A program made the translations under genes and the position numbers. From positions 1 to 64,000 of the forward strand of contig LEKJ01000036.1 in the NCBI GenBank assembly GCA_029852775.1: a DNA stretch of 64,000 nt, read 5' to 3'. The notes under the pieces were generated by a model, which saw only the letters and a list, made by a program, of their open reading frames with translations, was not told the DNA's origin and made no database searches. This stretch comes from Pasteurellaceae bacterium LFhippo2. Its GTDB lineage: Bacteria > Pseudomonadota > Gammaproteobacteria > Enterobacterales > Pasteurellaceae. Positions 52,532 through 62,896 of this stretch are shown piece after piece. The stretch's first letter is position 1; each line of letters begins with the position of its first letter.

Positions 52532-54286
52532 TTAAAGTTTAAGTTTGGACTCTGCATTTTTAGCTTTGACCAAGAAGGTTTTACGTTCTTGCTCAGGCAT
52601 ACCAGATCCTGTCCCCGGTAATTTCACTGTCATCGGATTTACAGGATGGCCATTAATGTGAAATTCATAGTGTAAATGCGCACCTGTCGAGCGCCCCGTA
52701 TTTCCTGATAATGCAATTCGATCACCTTTTTTAACCGCTTGTCCTACTCTAACAAGATGTTTACTCAAGTGCATATATACCGTCGTATATTGTCCTGCGT
52801 GGCGAATTTTTAAGTAACGACCGGCTCCATTAGCTTGATATGCTACGTGCTCTACAACACCGTCTGCGGGCGCAATAATTAATGTGCCTGTTGGCACAGC
52901 AAAGTCAACACCTTTATGTGGCGCAACTCGGCGCGTCACCGGATGTAAACGTCTCGGGTTAAATTGCGATGACGTGCGTGGTGTAAATTGCAGTGGATAA
53001 CGGGCAAACCCTCGCCCTAATGTTTCACCGTGGCGACTATAGTAACGTCCATTTTCAGCCTGAATTGCATAATAACTTTTCTTACCGCTGATAATATGAA
53101 TTGCTTCAACATTACCCAAATCAGTTACTTTGCCATTGATATATTCACGCTTAACTAAAATCGCAAATTTATCGCCTTTTTTCATTTTGTTAGTCGCAAT
53201 CTGCCACTGCAATCCACTTGCAAGTTGAGCAATTTGGCGCTTAGACAAACCAACTGCTTGTAGACTAGAAGCAAAATTTCCGTTTAAAGTACCCCTTACG
53301 ACATCCTCTTTCCAAATGCCTTGTTTCTCAATAGTTTGAACAGCAAATTGATTTTTCGCTTTACGTTCAAAGATTTTCTCTTCTTTTTCTGAAACGAGCC
53401 AGTTCATATACTCTAGCTCGCCGCTATTATCTAAAATCCAGTAAAATTGTTGTCCAACTTGCAAACTCGCAAGTTGTGGGAATTTTCGCTCTAATGCTCG
53501 TGCGGTTGACGCACCAATCCCTGATTGCTCAAGTACATCTTTTAACTTATCACCACGGGTTACCGTATAGCTAAATTGGTTTTGAATACGCATTGCTTGA
53601 TCTGCAATATCTAAGAAATCTCCAAGCACACTCTCTGCTTCTGCTGATAATTTAATACCATCTTCAGGCTTTTTAGTTTCTGTTTCATCAACAAGTTCTT
53701 CGCCTTCTAGAATATCTTTATTCTCTTCACTAACAACTTGTTCCGATTCTTTTGGCTCTTCAGATTCAACTTGTTGATTCTCTTCAGCTTGCTTTGGTTG
53801 ACTCTCAGCATTTTCTACTGGCTGAGCGACTTTATCTGAAGTAGCCTCGTCATCAACATCATCCTTATCCCAAAGTTCATCCTCATAAGAAGTGGCATTT
53901 TGATCATCCTCACCGACAGGATCATCATCGGCTTCACTAATCTCAATACTAATATAGTTGGGTTCACCGTGAAGTAGATTAGCACTCTCATCTGTGCCAG
54001 TAATTTCCGACTCTTTTTTAAGCTCAACTTTTGGCTTATTTGTAGATTCAGCTGTAATTGGGCTTCCTTCAGCCAAATTTAATTCAATTTCATTTGGCAC
54101 CGGAGCAGATTTTGTGGCTGCTTTTGTGGCTGCAATGGTTGGTTGGGAGTTAGGGATTTTATTTCCCTGTCCTTTTAATGAGAGAACGATCCCAATAAAA
54201 ATAGAGAAGAGAGCCATTAAGAAAAGCAATGCTTTAATTTTATTCTTCTTGCGTTTTCTGTCTCTGGCAAAAATAACGTGTTGCAA
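52532..54286 (-). CDS. mepM: Murein DD-endopeptidase, M23 family (MepM/YebA-like, OapA domain)
   Basis: 584 aa, longer than E. coli MepM (about 440) because of an acidic low-complexity linker (about 60-220). Basic N-terminus, one membrane helix (about 19-38), opacity-associated/LysM-type region (FSYTVTRGDKLKDVLEQSGI), C-terminal LytM domain with H457xxxD461 (HKGVDF) and H537-L-H539 (HLHYEF), the full zinc set. Divergent from znuCB, as yebA is next to znu genes in E. coli. Cleaves peptidoglycan cross-links for growth. Confidence 0.88.
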   Translation of the reverse strand: MQHVIFARDRKRKKNKIKALLFLMALFSIFIGIVLSLKGQGNKIPNSQPTIAATKAATKSAPVPNEIELNLAEGSPITAESTNKPKVELKKESEITGTDESANLLHGEPNYISIEISEADDDPVGEDDQNATSYEDELWDKDDVDDEATSDKVAQPVENAESQPKQAEENQQVESEEPKESEQVVSEENKDILEGEELVDETETKKPEDGIKLSAEAESVLGDFLDIADQAMRIQNQFSYTVTRGDKLKDVLEQSGIGASTARALERKFPQLASLQVGQQFYWILDNSGELEYMNWLVSEKEEKIFERKAKNQFAVQTIEKQGIWKEDVVRGTLNGNFASSLQAVGLSKRQIAQLASGLQWQIATNKMKKGDKFAILVKREYINGKVTDLGNVEAIHIISGKKSYYAIQAENGRYYSRHGETLGRGFARYPLQFTPRTSSQFNPRRLHPVTRRVAPHKGVDFAVPTGTLIIAPADGVVEHVAYQANGAGRYLKIRHAGQYTTVYMHLSKHLVRVGQAVKKGDRIALSGNTGRSTGAHLHYEFHINGHPVNPMTVKLPGTGSGMPEQERKTFLVKAKNAESKLKL

Positions 54287-54385
54287 AATATTATCCTAAT
54301 TACTTATATTTGTTCTTTTATTATTCTCTAAATTGAGAACTATTCCTATATGACAAAGGCTGATTTAAAAAATTCCTAACTCGAC

Positions 54386-54414
54386 TTGTCAAATACATAA
54401 AAATCCGCTACTTT
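54386..54414 (+). promoter_or_regulatory. Candidate znuCB promoter
   Basis: TTGTCA (54386-54391), 17-bp spacer, TACTTT (54409-54414), 34 nt before znuC. An inverted repeat TTCTC/GAGAA lies about 60 bp further upstream (54324-54341 region), but it is not a convincing Zur box. Confidence 0.4.
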
Positions 54415-54448
54415 GGCGCGGTTTTATACCCATAAATTTTTTATAACT

Positions 54449-55234
54449 ATGCATATTAAAGCAATTCATCCTGCCCAAAAGCAAAGAGAGCCATTGATTA
54501 CTCTTGAAAATATCAACGTTCAATTTGGTGAACAGCTTGCTCTTCAAGATATAAACCTAAAAATTTATCCAAATTCAATTACAACCATTGTGGGACCAAA
54601 TGGTGCTGGAAAATCAACCTTGTTGAAAGTATTACTAAAATTATTAACACCAACAAGCGGTCAGATTTCCTATAAAAAAGACTTAACTATCGGTTATGTA
54701 CCACAAAAGTTGCACTTGGATCACTCTATCCCGATCTCTGTGACTAAATTTTTATCATTAAAACCTAATGTGCAAAAATCTTCGATAAATGAAGCGCTTG
54801 CACTGTTTTCGATTACCCATTTAGCCAACCAAAGTATGCAAAAATTATCGGGGGGCGAATTGCAACGTGTGCTACTCGCTCGTGCAATTTTGGGTAAACC
54901 ACAATTACTTGTATTGGACGAACCAATGCAAGGCGTAGATATTACAGGGCAAACCGAACTCTATCAACTATTAAATAAAACAAGAGATTGGCTAAATTGC
55001 TCAATTTTAATGGTTTCGCACGATCTTAATATTGTGATGGCAAACACCGATGAAGTGCTGTGTGTGAATAAGCATATTTGCTGTGCGGGTACGCCAGAGA
55101 TGATCTCAAGCGATCCGACCTTTATTCATCTGTTTGGGGATAAATTCGCAAGCAATGTCGCATTTTATACGCACCGTCATAATCATCATCACGATTTACA
55201 CGGCGATGTTTGTCAAGGCAACTGCCAACATTAA
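54449..55234 (+). CDS. znuC: Zinc ABC transporter ATPase ZnuC
   Basis: 261 aa from the ATG at 54449; the frame is open to 54413 but [10 protein letters not shown] fits the family better. Walker [10 protein letters not shown], signature [10 protein letters not shown], Walker B LLVLDEP, then His at VSHDLN. His/Cys-rich tail ([20 protein letters not shown]) probably binds zinc. Powers ZnuB for high-affinity zinc uptake. znuA is not adjacent. Confidence 0.93.
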   Translation: MHIKAIHPAQKQREPLITLENINVQFGEQLALQDINLKIYPNSITTIVGPNGAGKSTLLKVLLKLLTPTSGQISYKKDLTIGYVPQKLHLDHSIPISVTKFLSLKPNVQKSSINEALALFSITHLANQSMQKLSGGELQRVLLARAILGKPQLLVLDEPMQGVDITGQTELYQLLNKTRDWLNCSILMVSHDLNIVMANTDEVLCVNKHICCAGTPEMISSDPTFIHLFGDKFASNVAFYTHRHNHHHDLHGDVCQGNCQH

Positions 55235-55248
55235 TTTGGTTTATAAAT

Positions 55249-56034
55249 ATGTTTGAAATTCTTTTTCCTGCTTGGTTAGCAGGTGTTTTACTCACTTTTG
55301 TTACGGCGCCACTAGGGGCTTTTGTGGTTTGGCGTAAAATGTCCTATTTTGGCGATACACTCGCTCATTCTGCATTATTAGGTGTTTCTTTAGGACTTTT
55401 CTTAGAATTAGATCCCTATTTGGCGGTTATTTTAATGACAGTGATTCTTGCTCTTGGTTTAGTTTGGCTTGAGCATCGCACCAATCAGTCTGTTGATACG
55501 ATTCTTGGTATTATCGCTCACTGTAGTTTGTCGTTAGGTGTGATTACCATTAGCCTACTCGACAATGTACGTGTGGACTTGATGTCATATCTATTTGGCG
55601 ATCTGCTTGCAATTAACTATAACGATGTGATTTTTATCGCAATGGGTGTGTTAGTGATTAGTTCAATTCTTGGCTTTTTCTGGAAAAGGTTAGTTTCGAT
55701 CACTGTGAGTCCGGAATTAGCACAAATTGAAGGGCTAAATGTGGCGCGCTTACGCCTTGTATTAATGTTACTCACCGCAATTACCATTGCTTTAAGTATG
55801 AAATTTGTTGGAGCGTTGCTTATTACGTCATTACTTATTATTCCTGCAGCAACAGCAAGACGCTTTGCCAAAAGCCCTGAAGCGATGGTGTTTTATGCCA
55901 TTCTATGTAGCCTATTTTCGGTAACAGGTGGCTTAACTTTATCAGCATTTAAAGATACGCCAGCAGGCCCATCGGTCGTTATTTGTGCAGGAATGTTATT
56001 CTTATTGTCACTCTACAAAAAAGAGCATAATTAA
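55249..56034 (+). CDS. znuB: Zinc ABC transporter permease ZnuB
   Basis: 261 aa from the ATG at 55249 (an in-frame start inside znuC is less likely). ABC-3 family membrane protein with seven or eight hydrophobic helices; SYFGDTLAHSALLGVSLG is the family signature. 14 nt behind znuC. Confidence 0.94.
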   Translation: MFEILFPAWLAGVLLTFVTAPLGAFVVWRKMSYFGDTLAHSALLGVSLGLFLELDPYLAVILMTVILALGLVWLEHRTNQSVDTILGIIAHCSLSLGVITISLLDNVRVDLMSYLFGDLLAINYNDVIFIAMGVLVISSILGFFWKRLVSITVSPELAQIEGLNVARLRLVLMLLTAITIALSMKFVGALLITSLLIIPAATARRFAKSPEAMVFYAILCSLFSVTGGLTLSAFKDTPAGPSVVICAGMLFLLSLYKKEHN

Positions 56035-56148
56035 GATCAAGAAAATCTTATTTTCCCTATTGATATTTCAGTATTATTTGGAGTAAATTGTCGCCCGTTG
56101 TTCATCATATTTTAGAATGAACTTTGTATTAAATTTTAGGTGGAAAAG

Positions 56149-56949
56149 ATGTGCCAATTATTAGGAATGAATTGTAATACGCCAACTGATATTACTTTCT
56201 CTTTTGAGGGATTTCGTCGTCGTGCAGGTTTAACTGACCATCACACTGATGGTTTTGGTATCGCATTTTTTGAAGGGAAAGGCGTACGAATTTTTCGTGA
56301 TAACCGCCCCGGCGCATCTTCTCCAATGGCTGACTTAGTTGGTCAATATCGAATCAAATCTTTTAACGTAATTGCCCATATTCGTAAGGCGACTAAAGGC
56401 GATGTCAATTTAGAAAATACTCACCCATTTATTCGTGAATTATGGGGTGAAAACTGGGTTTTTGCTCATAATGGCACTGTTGAAGATATTAACATTTGCC
56501 CTAAAACGCACTATCAGCCAATTGGAACGACCGATTCTGAAGCTGCGTTTTGTTGTATCGTTGGACAATTAAAAGATCGTTTCCCAGAGCAGCCAAGTGA
56601 ACAAGAGATGTTTGACGCAATAATCGAAATTACGAGTAAAATTGCAACTCATGGTGTATTTAACTTTATTATGTCAAACGGTCACTGGATGATTGCACGT
56701 TGCTCTACAAATCTTCACTACGTTACACGTAAAGCACCTTTTGGCACAGCACTACGCGATGATGATGTAATGATCGATTTCCGCGAATACACTCAAGAAT
56801 CGGATAAAGTAACCATTATCACAACTCAGCCACTAACCAAGAATGAGCCTTGGAAGAAAATGAAAAATGGTGGTTATGTGTTCTTTAAAGACGGGGATGT
56901 ATTATTTGAAGTTGAAGGTACATTACCAGAGTGTAAACCGCACGTTTAA
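56149..56949 (+). CDS. yafJ: Class II glutamine amidotransferase, YafJ-like
   Basis: 266 aa from the ATG at 56149, since Cys2 (MCQLLGMN) must become the N-terminal nucleophile; the GTG at 56140 would bury it. Ntn-hydrolase motifs: DHHTDGFGIAFF, HIRKATKG, ENTHPF, FAHNGTV. Only the glutaminase domain is present, so the acceptor reaction is unknown. Confidence 0.88.
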   Translation: MCQLLGMNCNTPTDITFSFEGFRRRAGLTDHHTDGFGIAFFEGKGVRIFRDNRPGASSPMADLVGQYRIKSFNVIAHIRKATKGDVNLENTHPFIRELWGENWVFAHNGTVEDINICPKTHYQPIGTTDSEAAFCCIVGQLKDRFPEQPSEQEMFDAIIEITSKIATHGVFNFIMSNGHWMIARCSTNLHYVTRKAPFGTALRDDDVMIDFREYTQESDKVTIITTQPLTKNEPWKKMKNGGYVFFKDGDVLFEVEGTLPECKPHV

Positions 56950-56960
56950 TTAACGACCTA

Positions 56961-56992
56961 TAAGGGCGAATTACAATTCGCCCTTATTTTTT
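56961..56992. terminator. Bidirectional terminator between yafJ and sapD
   Basis: TAAGGGCGAA/TTCGCCCTTA (56961-56970 with 56977-56986, 6-nt loop) followed by six T on the plus strand. Confidence 0.85.
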
Positions 56993-56993
56993 G

Positions 56994-58031
56994 CTACTCC
57001 GCCACAGTCTCCACCACCACTGGAATCACTTCCACTTTCTTCAAGAAATTCTGTTCCCTAAAGTTAATCGGGAAATGGCAGGCAAACTCGTGTTGCTTAA
57101 ATCTGCGTAACGGCGGTTTCGTTACACATTTTTTCTGGGCGAAAGGACAACGCGGTCCTAAACGACAGCCAATTGGCAGATGTTGCAACATCGGCACCGA
57201 GCCTTTTAAGGTATTTAAACGGCTCTTAAACGGCAACGGCTTTGAAAAATCAGGCACACTATTGAGCAACACTGACGTATAAGGATGATATGGAGTTTCC
57301 ATAATCGTTTCCTTATCAGCAATTTCAACAGTCTGACCGCAATACAGCACATTAAATGAATCAACCCATTTATGAATACTCATCATATCGTTACTCACAA
57401 GAATAATAGATGTGCCTAAATTCTTATTCATACTCGATAGCAAGCGATAAACCTGCAATTGCGTTGTCGATTCCATTGCGTTTGTCGGTTCATCGGCCAC
57501 AAGCAGACGGGGCTGATTCGCCACCGCCATTGCAATCATCACCTTCTGAGCTTCCCCTTCGGTAATATCCGTTGGGTAACTTTGCATAATATCTTTATGA
57601 TCTTTAATCCCCACACGGTGCAGTAGCTCAATCGCGCGTTTCTTTTTCCAGCCAAAAATTTGCCACCATTTGCCTTTAAAATGAATGGTTTCCATTAACT
57701 GCTTACCGACAGTTTGGCTAGGGTCAAGGCTGGAAAGGGGATCTTGATAGATCATCGAAATTTCATCACCCACTAATTTTCTACGTTGATTTGGGGTTAA
57801 TTTCAGTAATTCAATTTCATTAAAACGGAAGCGATCTGCGCTAATTATCCATTCATCTTTGACCAATCCACAGATCACTTTCGCAATTAAGCTTTTGCCA
57901 GAGCCAGATTCGCCAACTAAACCCAAAATTTCACCGCTATCTAGGGTTAAATTGATGTTATCCACCATTTTGATACGCCCACGTGGGGTATCAATTTCAA
58001 TACTAAGGTGTCGAATATCCAGTAATGCCAT
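56994..58031 (-). CDS. sapD: Peptide transport ATP-binding protein SapD
   Basis: 345 aa ABC ATPase of the Opp/Dpp type. Walker A GESGSGKS; the signature reads TEGEAQKVMIAMAVA, the variant seen in SapD; Walker B LLVADEPTNAM; C-terminal Cys-rich oligopeptide-transporter extension (GCRLGPRCPFAQKKC). With SapB and SapC it would import antimicrobial peptides or related substrates and help K+ uptake. No sapF follows; yafJ is next. Confidence 0.92.
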   Translation of the reverse strand: MALLDIRHLSIEIDTPRGRIKMVDNINLTLDSGEILGLVGESGSGKSLIAKVICGLVKDEWIISADRFRFNEIELLKLTPNQRRKLVGDEISMIYQDPLSSLDPSQTVGKQLMETIHFKGKWWQIFGWKKKRAIELLHRVGIKDHKDIMQSYPTDITEGEAQKVMIAMAVANQPRLLVADEPTNAMESTTQLQVYRLLSSMNKNLGTSIILVSNDMMSIHKWVDSFNVLYCGQTVEIADKETIMETPYHPYTSVLLNSVPDFSKPLPFKSRLNTLKGSVPMLQHLPIGCRLGPRCPFAQKKCVTKPPLRRFKQHEFACHFPINFREQNFLKKVEVIPVVVETVAE

Positions 58032-58042
58032 AAAATCCCACC

Positions 58043-58933
58043 TTAATAACGATAACGTTCTAACACACGCACAATGCTGTTGCCTAACATTGTGCTAATT
58101 AAGATAACAAAAATAATCGCCATTCCCGGTAAAAAGACTGTCCAAGGGGCAACATAAATCAGATCAACTGAATCTCTAATCATCGCGCCCCATTCTGGCG
58201 TAGGGCTTTTCGCGCCAAGTTTGATAAAACTTAATGCACTAATATCAAGCACCGCAATCACAAAAATATGGCGAAGCTCCTTCACTGCGACTACAGTTAA
58301 ATTCGGCAAAATCACTAAACGAATTAAATCTCGCTTTCTTGCGCCATCTAAACGTAACGTTACAACATATTCTCTTTTTAGTTCACGTTGTGTGGTTTGA
58401 TAAATCTTATGGATAAAATGGGGCAACATCGCCAAGAAAATCGCCAACATTGCGTTGGTTAAACTCGGCTCCATTAAGGTTGCAATCACTATCGCAATTA
58501 ACAAAATCGGGATAAATAAGAATGTATCAAAGAGATGGCTTAAAATAAAAACCGAACTCCCCTTTTTAGTGCCGGCAATCACGCCAATCACACCGCCAAT
58601 AATACCTATCGCAACAGTGATAACCAATGCAGATCCGACTGTATAGTAAAAGCCATATAAAATACGGCTAAAAATATCTCGGCCTAAATCATCGGTGCCA
58701 AAGAAATGACTAATCTCCCCTTTATCACTCCAAGAAGGGGGCATTAACTCTAAACCGATAAATTGACGATCCGCCGAATAAGGCGCAAATAGATAGCCTA
58801 GTAAAACTAAAATAAGCAGACCTAAAAAGAGATAGACACTCACTAGCGCAAAAGTATCTTTGCGTAGCTCCCACCAAAACTGGCTAAGATACGCAGATTC
58901 TCGGAATTGTTCGGGTTCTTTATTTATAATCAT
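58043..58933 (-). CDS. sapC: Peptide transport permease SapC
   Basis: 296 aa from the ATG at 58933, overlapping the sapB stop (TAATG). Binding-protein-dependent permease with FFGTDDLGRDIFSRILYGFY, the DppC-type signature, and the EAA-like loop LDGARKRDLIRLVILPNL. Eleven nt before sapD. Confidence 0.93.
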   Translation of the reverse strand: MIINKEPEQFRESAYLSQFWWELRKDTFALVSVYLFLGLLILVLLGYLFAPYSADRQFIGLELMPPSWSDKGEISHFFGTDDLGRDIFSRILYGFYYTVGSALVITVAIGIIGGVIGVIAGTKKGSSVFILSHLFDTFLFIPILLIAIVIATLMEPSLTNAMLAIFLAMLPHFIHKIYQTTQRELKREYVVTLRLDGARKRDLIRLVILPNLTVVAVKELRHIFVIAVLDISALSFIKLGAKSPTPEWGAMIRDSVDLIYVAPWTVFLPGMAIIFVILISTMLGNSIVRVLERYRY

Positions 58934-59892
58934 TATTTTACATACCACTCTTTTTTCTGCGATGGATCAAGCAAGGTTGTGGTTAATTCTGACAACAAAT
59001 CCACCAAAAGAACAAATAGCCCTATCGCCACCACACCGGCTGAAATCGCATTATAATCTTGAATACTAAGCGCATTAATCATCCAACGCCCTACTCCGCC
59101 CCAGCTCACGACATTTTCAATTAGCATCGCAAAAGCAAAAATCAGTGTGACGTTACGAGCAATCATCGGAATTATCGCAGGCAAAGTATTTCTTACCACG
59201 TGAACTCGCCAAATCTTAAACGGCGACCAGCCACGTGTACGCGCCACTTTCACATAATTTTGCTTAATCACATATTGGGTCCGAAGCTGGGTAAAACGCA
59301 TTGTTTCCAACGTTGCAGGAATCGCCAAAATAAGTGTCGGCAAGGCAAGATGTTGCAATGCACTCTGCATCATTTTCAGTTTATGGGGCGCATCCGATAA
59401 GAAAATATCTAAAAATTTCACACCAGTTACTGCTGGCACATCATAGATAGGATGAATCTCGCCCACAGACGCAATTCCCCACTGATTAATAGACGCATAA
59501 GCCAACAGAATTATCGCAAGCCAAAAGACAGGAATCGCCAAACTTAGCGATCCTAGCGTTGAAAGCAATTTGCCAAAGATATTGCGCTGTTGCGTTGCAG
59601 ATAAAAAACCTAGCGGAATCCCCAAAATTAAAGAGAGCATCAACGCAGAAAAACATAATGAAATAGTCGCAGGAAAAACACTTAAGATCTGTTTTGCCAA
59701 AGATTCGCCATTTGTATAACTAATGCCTAAATTGCCCTGTAGCAAATCTTGTACATAGTGCCAATAGCCACTCGCCCCTGCCATTTCTAGCTGGTTAAGT
59801 GGATCGCGCAATAGAATACTGTAGCTGATAAAAGAGAGAATCAGCAAGGTAATCAGCGTTAAAAAGAGTTTACGAATAATGGCAATTAACAT
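58933..59892 (-). CDS. sapB: Peptide transport permease SapB
   Basis: 319 aa permease, starts MLIAIIRKLFLTLITLLILS; ARTRGWSPFKIWRVHVVRNT is the cytoplasmic EAA loop. First gene of the visible sapBCD run. The gene upstream is divergent sbcB, so sapA, which usually opens the operon, is absent here. Confidence 0.93.
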   Translation of the reverse strand: MLIAIIRKLFLTLITLLILSFISYSILLRDPLNQLEMAGASGYWHYVQDLLQGNLGISYTNGESLAKQILSVFPATISLCFSALMLSLILGIPLGFLSATQQRNIFGKLLSTLGSLSLAIPVFWLAIILLAYASINQWGIASVGEIHPIYDVPAVTGVKFLDIFLSDAPHKLKMMQSALQHLALPTLILAIPATLETMRFTQLRTQYVIKQNYVKVARTRGWSPFKIWRVHVVRNTLPAIIPMIARNVTLIFAFAMLIENVVSWGGVGRWMINALSIQDYNAISAGVVAIGLFVLLVDLLSELTTTLLDPSQKKEWYVK

Positions 59893-60010
59893 TTTATATC
59901 CAAATTAAAATTTACTGCACTATTGTAACAAATAATCTTCTTTTTGTTCTAGCGGTGCTTAGTGTATTATACCCCTTATTCGATTTAATCAAGAAAATAG
60001 TGAAATAGCG

Positions 60011-61555
60011 ATGAATCAGCCAAGTTTTTTTATCTACGATTTTGAAAGTTTTGGAATCAACACTGCCACCGATCGTCCAGCCCAATTTGCAGGGATTCGT
60101 ACCGACCGTAATTTTAATATTATCGGCGAACCAGTGATGTTTTATTGCAAACAGACCCCCGACTATCTTCCTTCTCCAGAAGCGGTAATGGTAACAGGCA
60201 TCACGCCACAACTTTGTAATCAACAAGGCTTATCTGAACCTGAATTTAGCAAGCGCATCCACGCGGAATTTAGCCAGCCTAACACCTGTATTATGGGCTA
60301 TAACAACATTCGTTACGATGATGAAATGACCCGTTATACTTTTTTCCGTAACTTCTTTGATCCTTATGAATATAGCTGGCGTAATGGCAACTCACGCTGG
60401 GATTTACTTGATGTGGTGCGTGCCTGCTATGCGTTGCGTCCAGATGGAATCGAATGGGCTTATGATGATGAAGGAATGCCGAGTTTTAAACTTGAAAATC
60501 TCACAAAAGCGAATGGCATTGCTCACGAAAATGCGCACGATGCGATGTCAGATGTTTATGCCACTATCGCAATGGCGAAATTATTAAAAGAGAAACAACC
60601 GAAGCTGTTTAACTATTTCTTTGAAAATCGTGGCAAAAAAGCCCTTGAGAAATTAGTCGACACGGGCGAAATGACTCCCCTTGTTCACGTTTCGGGTATG
60701 CTAGGTAATTATCGTGGCAATACGGCTTGGATTGTGCCGATTGCGTGGCATCCAACTAATCAAAATGCAGTGATCGTCTGCGATCTTGCTGGGAATATTG
60801 ATGATCTATTCACAGAAGATTCAGAAGTGCTACGCTCGCGTTTATATACCAAAAAAGATGAATTAATTGAGCAAGGCATTAACCCTGTTCCGCTAAAATT
60901 AGTGCATATCAATAAATGCCCGATTCTTGCACCAGCAAAAACCTTGTTGCCTGAAAATGCCGAGCGCTTGGGGATTGATCGCCCAGCTTGTTTAGAAAAT
61001 TTAAAACGCCTAAAAGCGCAAAAGTCGCTAATTCGCGAAAAAATTACCGCTATTTTTGAAGAACAGGAGCCGTTTCAAGCAAGCGATAATGTTGAAACCA
61101 CACTCTATTCTGGCTTTTTTGAAGATTCAGATAAAAACAATATGGCAATTTTACGCGAACTTAAGCCGACAGAACTGGCTAATCACGCATTGAAATTTAA
61201 AGACGAACGTGTAGAAAAACTGCTCTTTAACTACCGTGCGCGCCATTACCCTGAAACATTAACCCGTGCTGAACAGGTAAAATGGCAGAAATACTGCACC
61301 CAACAAATTGATAAAAATGCAGAGCGTTTCTCGCAATCAATGGAAGCGATGTTGAGCTTGCACCAAAACGATGAAGAAAAAGTAAAACTTTTACAAGAAT
61401 TGACCGCTTACGCAGAGCAACTCTTTGATGGTATCAAGTTTACTGCGCCTGCTGTTGAGCAATCGCCAGATTTAGTGAATCAACTTAATCAATTAGCGGA
61501 TCAATCTCTATCCAAAGCAGATAAATTAAAAGCATTAGAACAATTATTAAAATAG
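60011..61555 (+). CDS. sbcB: Exodeoxyribonuclease I
   Basis: 514 aa. DEDDh 3'-5' ssDNA exonuclease: ExoI D10 and E12 (FIYDFESFG), [36 protein letters not shown] (H and D), then SH3-like and helical domains. About 40 residues longer than the E. coli enzyme (475), the excess being a C-terminal Gln/Leu-rich tail. Seven nt upstream of metC. Confidence 0.95.
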   Translation: MNQPSFFIYDFESFGINTATDRPAQFAGIRTDRNFNIIGEPVMFYCKQTPDYLPSPEAVMVTGITPQLCNQQGLSEPEFSKRIHAEFSQPNTCIMGYNNIRYDDEMTRYTFFRNFFDPYEYSWRNGNSRWDLLDVVRACYALRPDGIEWAYDDEGMPSFKLENLTKANGIAHENAHDAMSDVYATIAMAKLLKEKQPKLFNYFFENRGKKALEKLVDTGEMTPLVHVSGMLGNYRGNTAWIVPIAWHPTNQNAVIVCDLAGNIDDLFTEDSEVLRSRLYTKKDELIEQGINPVPLKLVHINKCPILAPAKTLLPENAERLGIDRPACLENLKRLKAQKSLIREKITAIFEEQEPFQASDNVETTLYSGFFEDSDKNNMAILRELKPTELANHALKFKDERVEKLLFNYRARHYPETLTRAEQVKWQKYCTQQIDKNAERFSQSMEAMLSLHQNDEEKVKLLQELTAYAEQLFDGIKFTAPAVEQSPDLVNQLNQLADQSLSKADKLKALEQLLK

Positions 61556-61562
61556 GAAAATT

Positions 61563-62753
61563 ATGTCTAAACACAACAACTTAGAAACTCAACTTATCCA
61601 CGCAGGTCGTAAATCACGCTATACACAAGGCTCAGTGAATAGTGTAATTCAGCGCGCTTCTTCTTTAGTGTTTGAAAGCGTAGAAGATAAAAAAAACGCA
61701 ACCCGTAACCGTTATAAAGGCGCGCTGTTTTATGGTCGCCGTGGTACCCTTACCCACTTTGCCTTACAAGATGCTATGACGGAATTAGAAGGCGGAGCAG
61801 GCTGTTATCTCTACCCTTGTGGCGCAGCTGCGGTAAGTAATAGTATTTTGGCGTTTGTGGAACAAGGCGACCACGTATTAATGACGGGAGCCGCTTATGA
61901 GCCAACTCAAGATTTCTGTAATATCATTTTGAAAAAAATGGGGATTTCAACGACCTATTATGATCCGATGATCGGCGACAAAATTGCGGAATTAATTCAG
62001 CCAAATACCAAAGTGCTGTTTTTAGAATCGCCAAGTTCGCTGACAATGGAAGTGCCAAATATTCCTGCTATTGTAAAAACCGCTCGTGAGATGAATCCTG
62101 AAATGGTGATTATGATTGATAACACTTGGTCGGCAGGTGTGTTATTCCCTGCCCTTGAATATGGAATTGATATTTCAATTCAAGCAGGTACCAAATATTT
62201 GGTTGGTCATTCTGACGCAATGATTGGTACAGCGGTCTCTAACGCACGCTGTTGGGATCAACTACGAGAAAACTCTTACCTTATGGGGCAAATGGTTGAT
62301 TCGGATACGGCTTATATGACAGCGCGCGGGTTACGCACCTTAAGTGTTCGCTTAAAACAACATCATCAAAGTAGTATCCAAATTGCTGAATGGTTGGCAC
62401 AACGCTCTGAAGTGAAAGCAGTTTATCACCCCGCATTGCCAAGCTGTCCCGGCAATGAAAACTTCCAACGTGATTTCAAAGGATCAAGCGGTCTATTTTC
62501 CTTTGAACTTTGCAAAAAACTAAATGATGAAGAGTTAGCAAACTTCCTAGATCATTTTGAGCTATTCACAATGGCATACTCTTGGGGCGGTTATGAATCG
62601 CTAATTTTAGCCAACCAACCTGAAGAAATTGCTCGTATTCGCCCTAATGTAGAGCGTAAATTAACCGGCACATTAATCCGTGTTCATATCGGTTTAGAAG
62701 CCGTTGAAGATTTAATTGCCGATCTGGAAGCGGGATTTGCGAGAATCAAATAG
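61563..62753 (+). CDS. metC: Cystathionine beta-lyase
   Basis: 396 aa PLP enzyme (Cys/Met metabolism family) making homocysteine from cystathionine. PLP-binding K211 in [26 protein letters not shown] near the start, [10 protein letters not shown] and the family C-terminus. The SDAMIG block and length fit MetC rather than MetB. Confidence 0.93.
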   Translation: MSKHNNLETQLIHAGRKSRYTQGSVNSVIQRASSLVFESVEDKKNATRNRYKGALFYGRRGTLTHFALQDAMTELEGGAGCYLYPCGAAAVSNSILAFVEQGDHVLMTGAAYEPTQDFCNIILKKMGISTTYYDPMIGDKIAELIQPNTKVLFLESPSSLTMEVPNIPAIVKTAREMNPEMVIMIDNTWSAGVLFPALEYGIDISIQAGTKYLVGHSDAMIGTAVSNARCWDQLRENSYLMGQMVDSDTAYMTARGLRTLSVRLKQHHQSSIQIAEWLAQRSEVKAVYHPALPSCPGNENFQRDFKGSSGLFSFELCKKLNDEELANFLDHFELFTMAYSWGGYESLILANQPEEIARIRPNVERKLTGTLIRVHIGLEAVEDLIADLEAGFARIK

Positions 62754-62759
62754 TTATGT

Positions 62760-62777
62760 GGTGCGCTTACGCGCACC
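62760..62777 (+). terminator. Hairpin after metC
   Basis: GGTGCGC/GCGCACC (62760-62766 with 62771-62777), 4-nt loop; ATTTTTT follows 7 nt later. Confidence 0.55.
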
Positions 62778-62801
62778 CTACATATTTTTTACTCACACAC
62801 C

Positions 62802-62840
62802 CCGCAAACGTTTGCTTATTCCTTTTTCCTTGTGTAAAAT
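62802..62840 (+). promoter_or_regulatory. PurR box overlapping a sigma-70 promoter
   Basis: The palindrome GCAAACGTTTGC (62804-62815) matches the core of the PurR operator exactly. It overlaps TTGCTT (62812-62817), which with a 17-bp spacer pairs with TAAAAT (62835-62840). Purine excess should repress the permease. Confidence 0.82.
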
Positions 62841-62896
62841 GCCCACCTTTCCAATTTCCCTTAATTTTTATTCATTCCAATAGAGGTTTTTACACT

